Shown in pieces: positions 61,038 through 64,000 of a DNA stretch of 64,000 nucleotides. Source of the DNA: an uncultured Eubacteriales bacterium (GTDB lineage: Bacteria; Bacillota; Clostridia; Christensenellales; Aristaeellaceae); NCBI GenBank assembly GCA_902790015.1, contig CADAQF010000001.1, forward strand, positions 1 to 64,000, read 5' to 3'. How positions within the stretch are numbered: position 1 is the first letter of the stretch; every line of letters starts with the position of its first letter. The notes below the pieces were generated by a model. The model made no database searches, had not been told where the DNA came from, and saw only the letters and a program-made list of their open reading frames with translations. The translations under genes were made by a program, and so were the position numbers.

Positions 61038-61095
61038 AGGCCCGGGAAGCTGTTTTACGAACGCTTCCCGGGCCTGTGTTTTTTTAACGGGACAG
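61038..61095 (+). terminator. rho-independent terminator
   Basis: Perfect 13-bp stem AGGCCCGGGAAGC / GCTTCCCGGGCCT with a 22-nt loop, then GTG and seven T's (61089-61095). Confidence 0.85.
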
Positions 61096-61171
61096 TATAT
61101 CCGCAGCTTATTCGCAGGCGCCTGGCCTGTGAAAAACGACGTGCTTGCCGCTGCGGCTTTCCGCTTCCTGT

Positions 61172-61894
61172 TCAGGCGCGGAAACGATACATGCCGATGG
61201 CGGCGGCGACGGCCAGGTTCAGCGAATCGATATCCTGACTGTGCGCGATGCGGACGGGGGTGCCGACTGCGGCGAAGTCACCCGGAAGCCCCGCCCCTTC
61301 GTTGCCGAAGATCAGGGATACGGGGCCTTCCCTCCTTTGGGCCAGGGCTTCCTCCAGGGTGACGGAGCCGTCCAGCATGAAGGGATAAAAGGCCCGGCCG
61401 GAACAGGCCGCCCGATAGTCCTCAAACGATGCGTACTCCTTTACGCGGAGGCTGAAGAGCGCGCCCATGGATGCGCGCACCACATGGGGATGAAAAACGT
61501 CCGCGCAGGGGCCGATCAGTACGACGTCCCTGTAGCCGAACCCAAGCGCCGTGCGCAGGATGGTGCCGAGGTTCCCCGCGTCGGACGGATGGTGGAGGAC
61601 TACGTGATCGGCCCGGGGATCCGGCTTGGCCCAGCGTTTTTCAAACACGGCGGCCGCGTAGCAGTTGCCCTTGCCCGAAAGCCGGGCCAGCGCGCGGTCG
61701 GCCGTTTCCACCCGGATGCGGCTTTCCCCGCACAGGGCGATCAGCTCTTTGGCGCCGGCTGAATCCTGCGCCTGGGAACTGACCAGCAGCCGCCTGACCA
61801 GGCCCGGCGCTTTTCTGACGGCCTCCATCGAGGGAAAAATACCCGGCGCGTAGGAATAATCAAGCGACCGGTCATAGGCGCTCAAGGAAGGCAT
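61172..61894 (-). CDS. SpoU/TrmH-family RNA methyltransferase
   Basis: A 240-aa SPOUT methyltransferase, using S-adenosylmethionine to 2'-O-methylate tRNA or rRNA. The C-terminal knot carries the three family motifs: HHPSDAGNLGTILRTALGFGYRDVVL, LIFGNEGAGLPGDF and IAHSQDIDSLNLAVAAAIGMY. The N-terminal ~95 residues form an L30-like RNA-binding domain. The stop of the helicase gene lies 3 nt upstream. Confidence 0.92.
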   Translation of the reverse strand: MPSLSAYDRSLDYSYAPGIFPSMEAVRKAPGLVRRLLVSSQAQDSAGAKELIALCGESRIRVETADRALARLSGKGNCYAAAVFEKRWAKPDPRADHVVLHHPSDAGNLGTILRTALGFGYRDVVLIGPCADVFHPHVVRASMGALFSLRVKEYASFEDYRAACSGRAFYPFMLDGSVTLEEALAQRREGPVSLIFGNEGAGLPGDFAAVGTPVRIAHSQDIDSLNLAVAAAIGMYRFRA

Positions 61895-61897
61895 GGT

Positions 61898-64000
<2,103 letters not shown>

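Overview
The window looks like chromosomal DNA from a G+C-rich Clostridia-type Firmicute. The sequence shows three T-box leaders with TGGNACC cores, a CtsR heat-shock operator in front of clpB, strong AGGAGG ribosome-binding sites, consensus sigma-A promoters, Firmicute gene sets (rsfS with nadD-yqeK, a VanW-domain protein, a heterodimeric ABC exporter), and many signal peptides of the MKK-(hydrophobic)-A-x-A type. No tRNA, rRNA, CRISPR, phage or transposase gene was seen, so this appears to be ordinary chromosome with several transport islands. The species cannot be named from the sequence.

Layout. 0.2-6.9 kb: clpB with promoter and CtsR box, a YczE-type membrane protein, an intergenic structured repeat, T-box-serS, and two half-size chromate-transporter (CHR) proteins. 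6.9-20.4 kb: a tricarboxylate island. Leftward are citD-citE-citF, a TctC-TctB-TctA transporter, a YbhJ-type aconitase-family hydratase, a flavin-reductase-like protein and a YhcH protein. Rightward and divergent are a LysR regulator, a citX-citG fusion and citC. Together they give import, optional hydration or isomerisation, lyase cleavage, and all the enzymes needed to build and acetylate the lyase prosthetic group. 20.5-31.6 kb: housekeeping genes (plsY, der, vanW-like, ftsH, zinc-ribbon protein, ArsC-like, rsfS, nadD-yqeK, metG). 31.6-39.7 kb: a lipoprotein, a CaCA exchanger, then a heterodimeric ABC exporter preceded by a 21-codon leader peptide and a terminator/antiterminator (BmrB-BmrCD-like attenuation), and two secreted proteins of unknown function.

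39.8-46.6 kb: two consecutive three-gene ABC importers of the TrpXYZ type (COG2984/COG4120/COG1101), each behind its own promoter and T-box. 46.6-50.0 kb: a TRAP transporter (P, Q, M) followed by a cupin. 50.3-56.8 kb: a HAD phosphatase, an EEP-family hydrolase, a C39-like peptidase, an SRAP protein, two more repeat copies, an ABC substrate-binding protein plus permease without an ATPase, and a second C39-like protein. 56.8-64 kb: rarA, a long coiled-coil protein with 28-residue repeats, a SpoU/TrmH methyltransferase, and a DEAD-box helicase with a C-terminal zinc motif (MrfA/YprA type) cut by the right edge.

The most interesting items are the leader-peptide attenuator of the ABC exporter (33.5-33.75 kb), the intergenic repeat whose stem arms change in a compensated way between copies (3.9, 53.8 and 54.05 kb), and the pair of T-box-controlled importers, whose T-box bases do not fit the family's usual tryptophan assignment.
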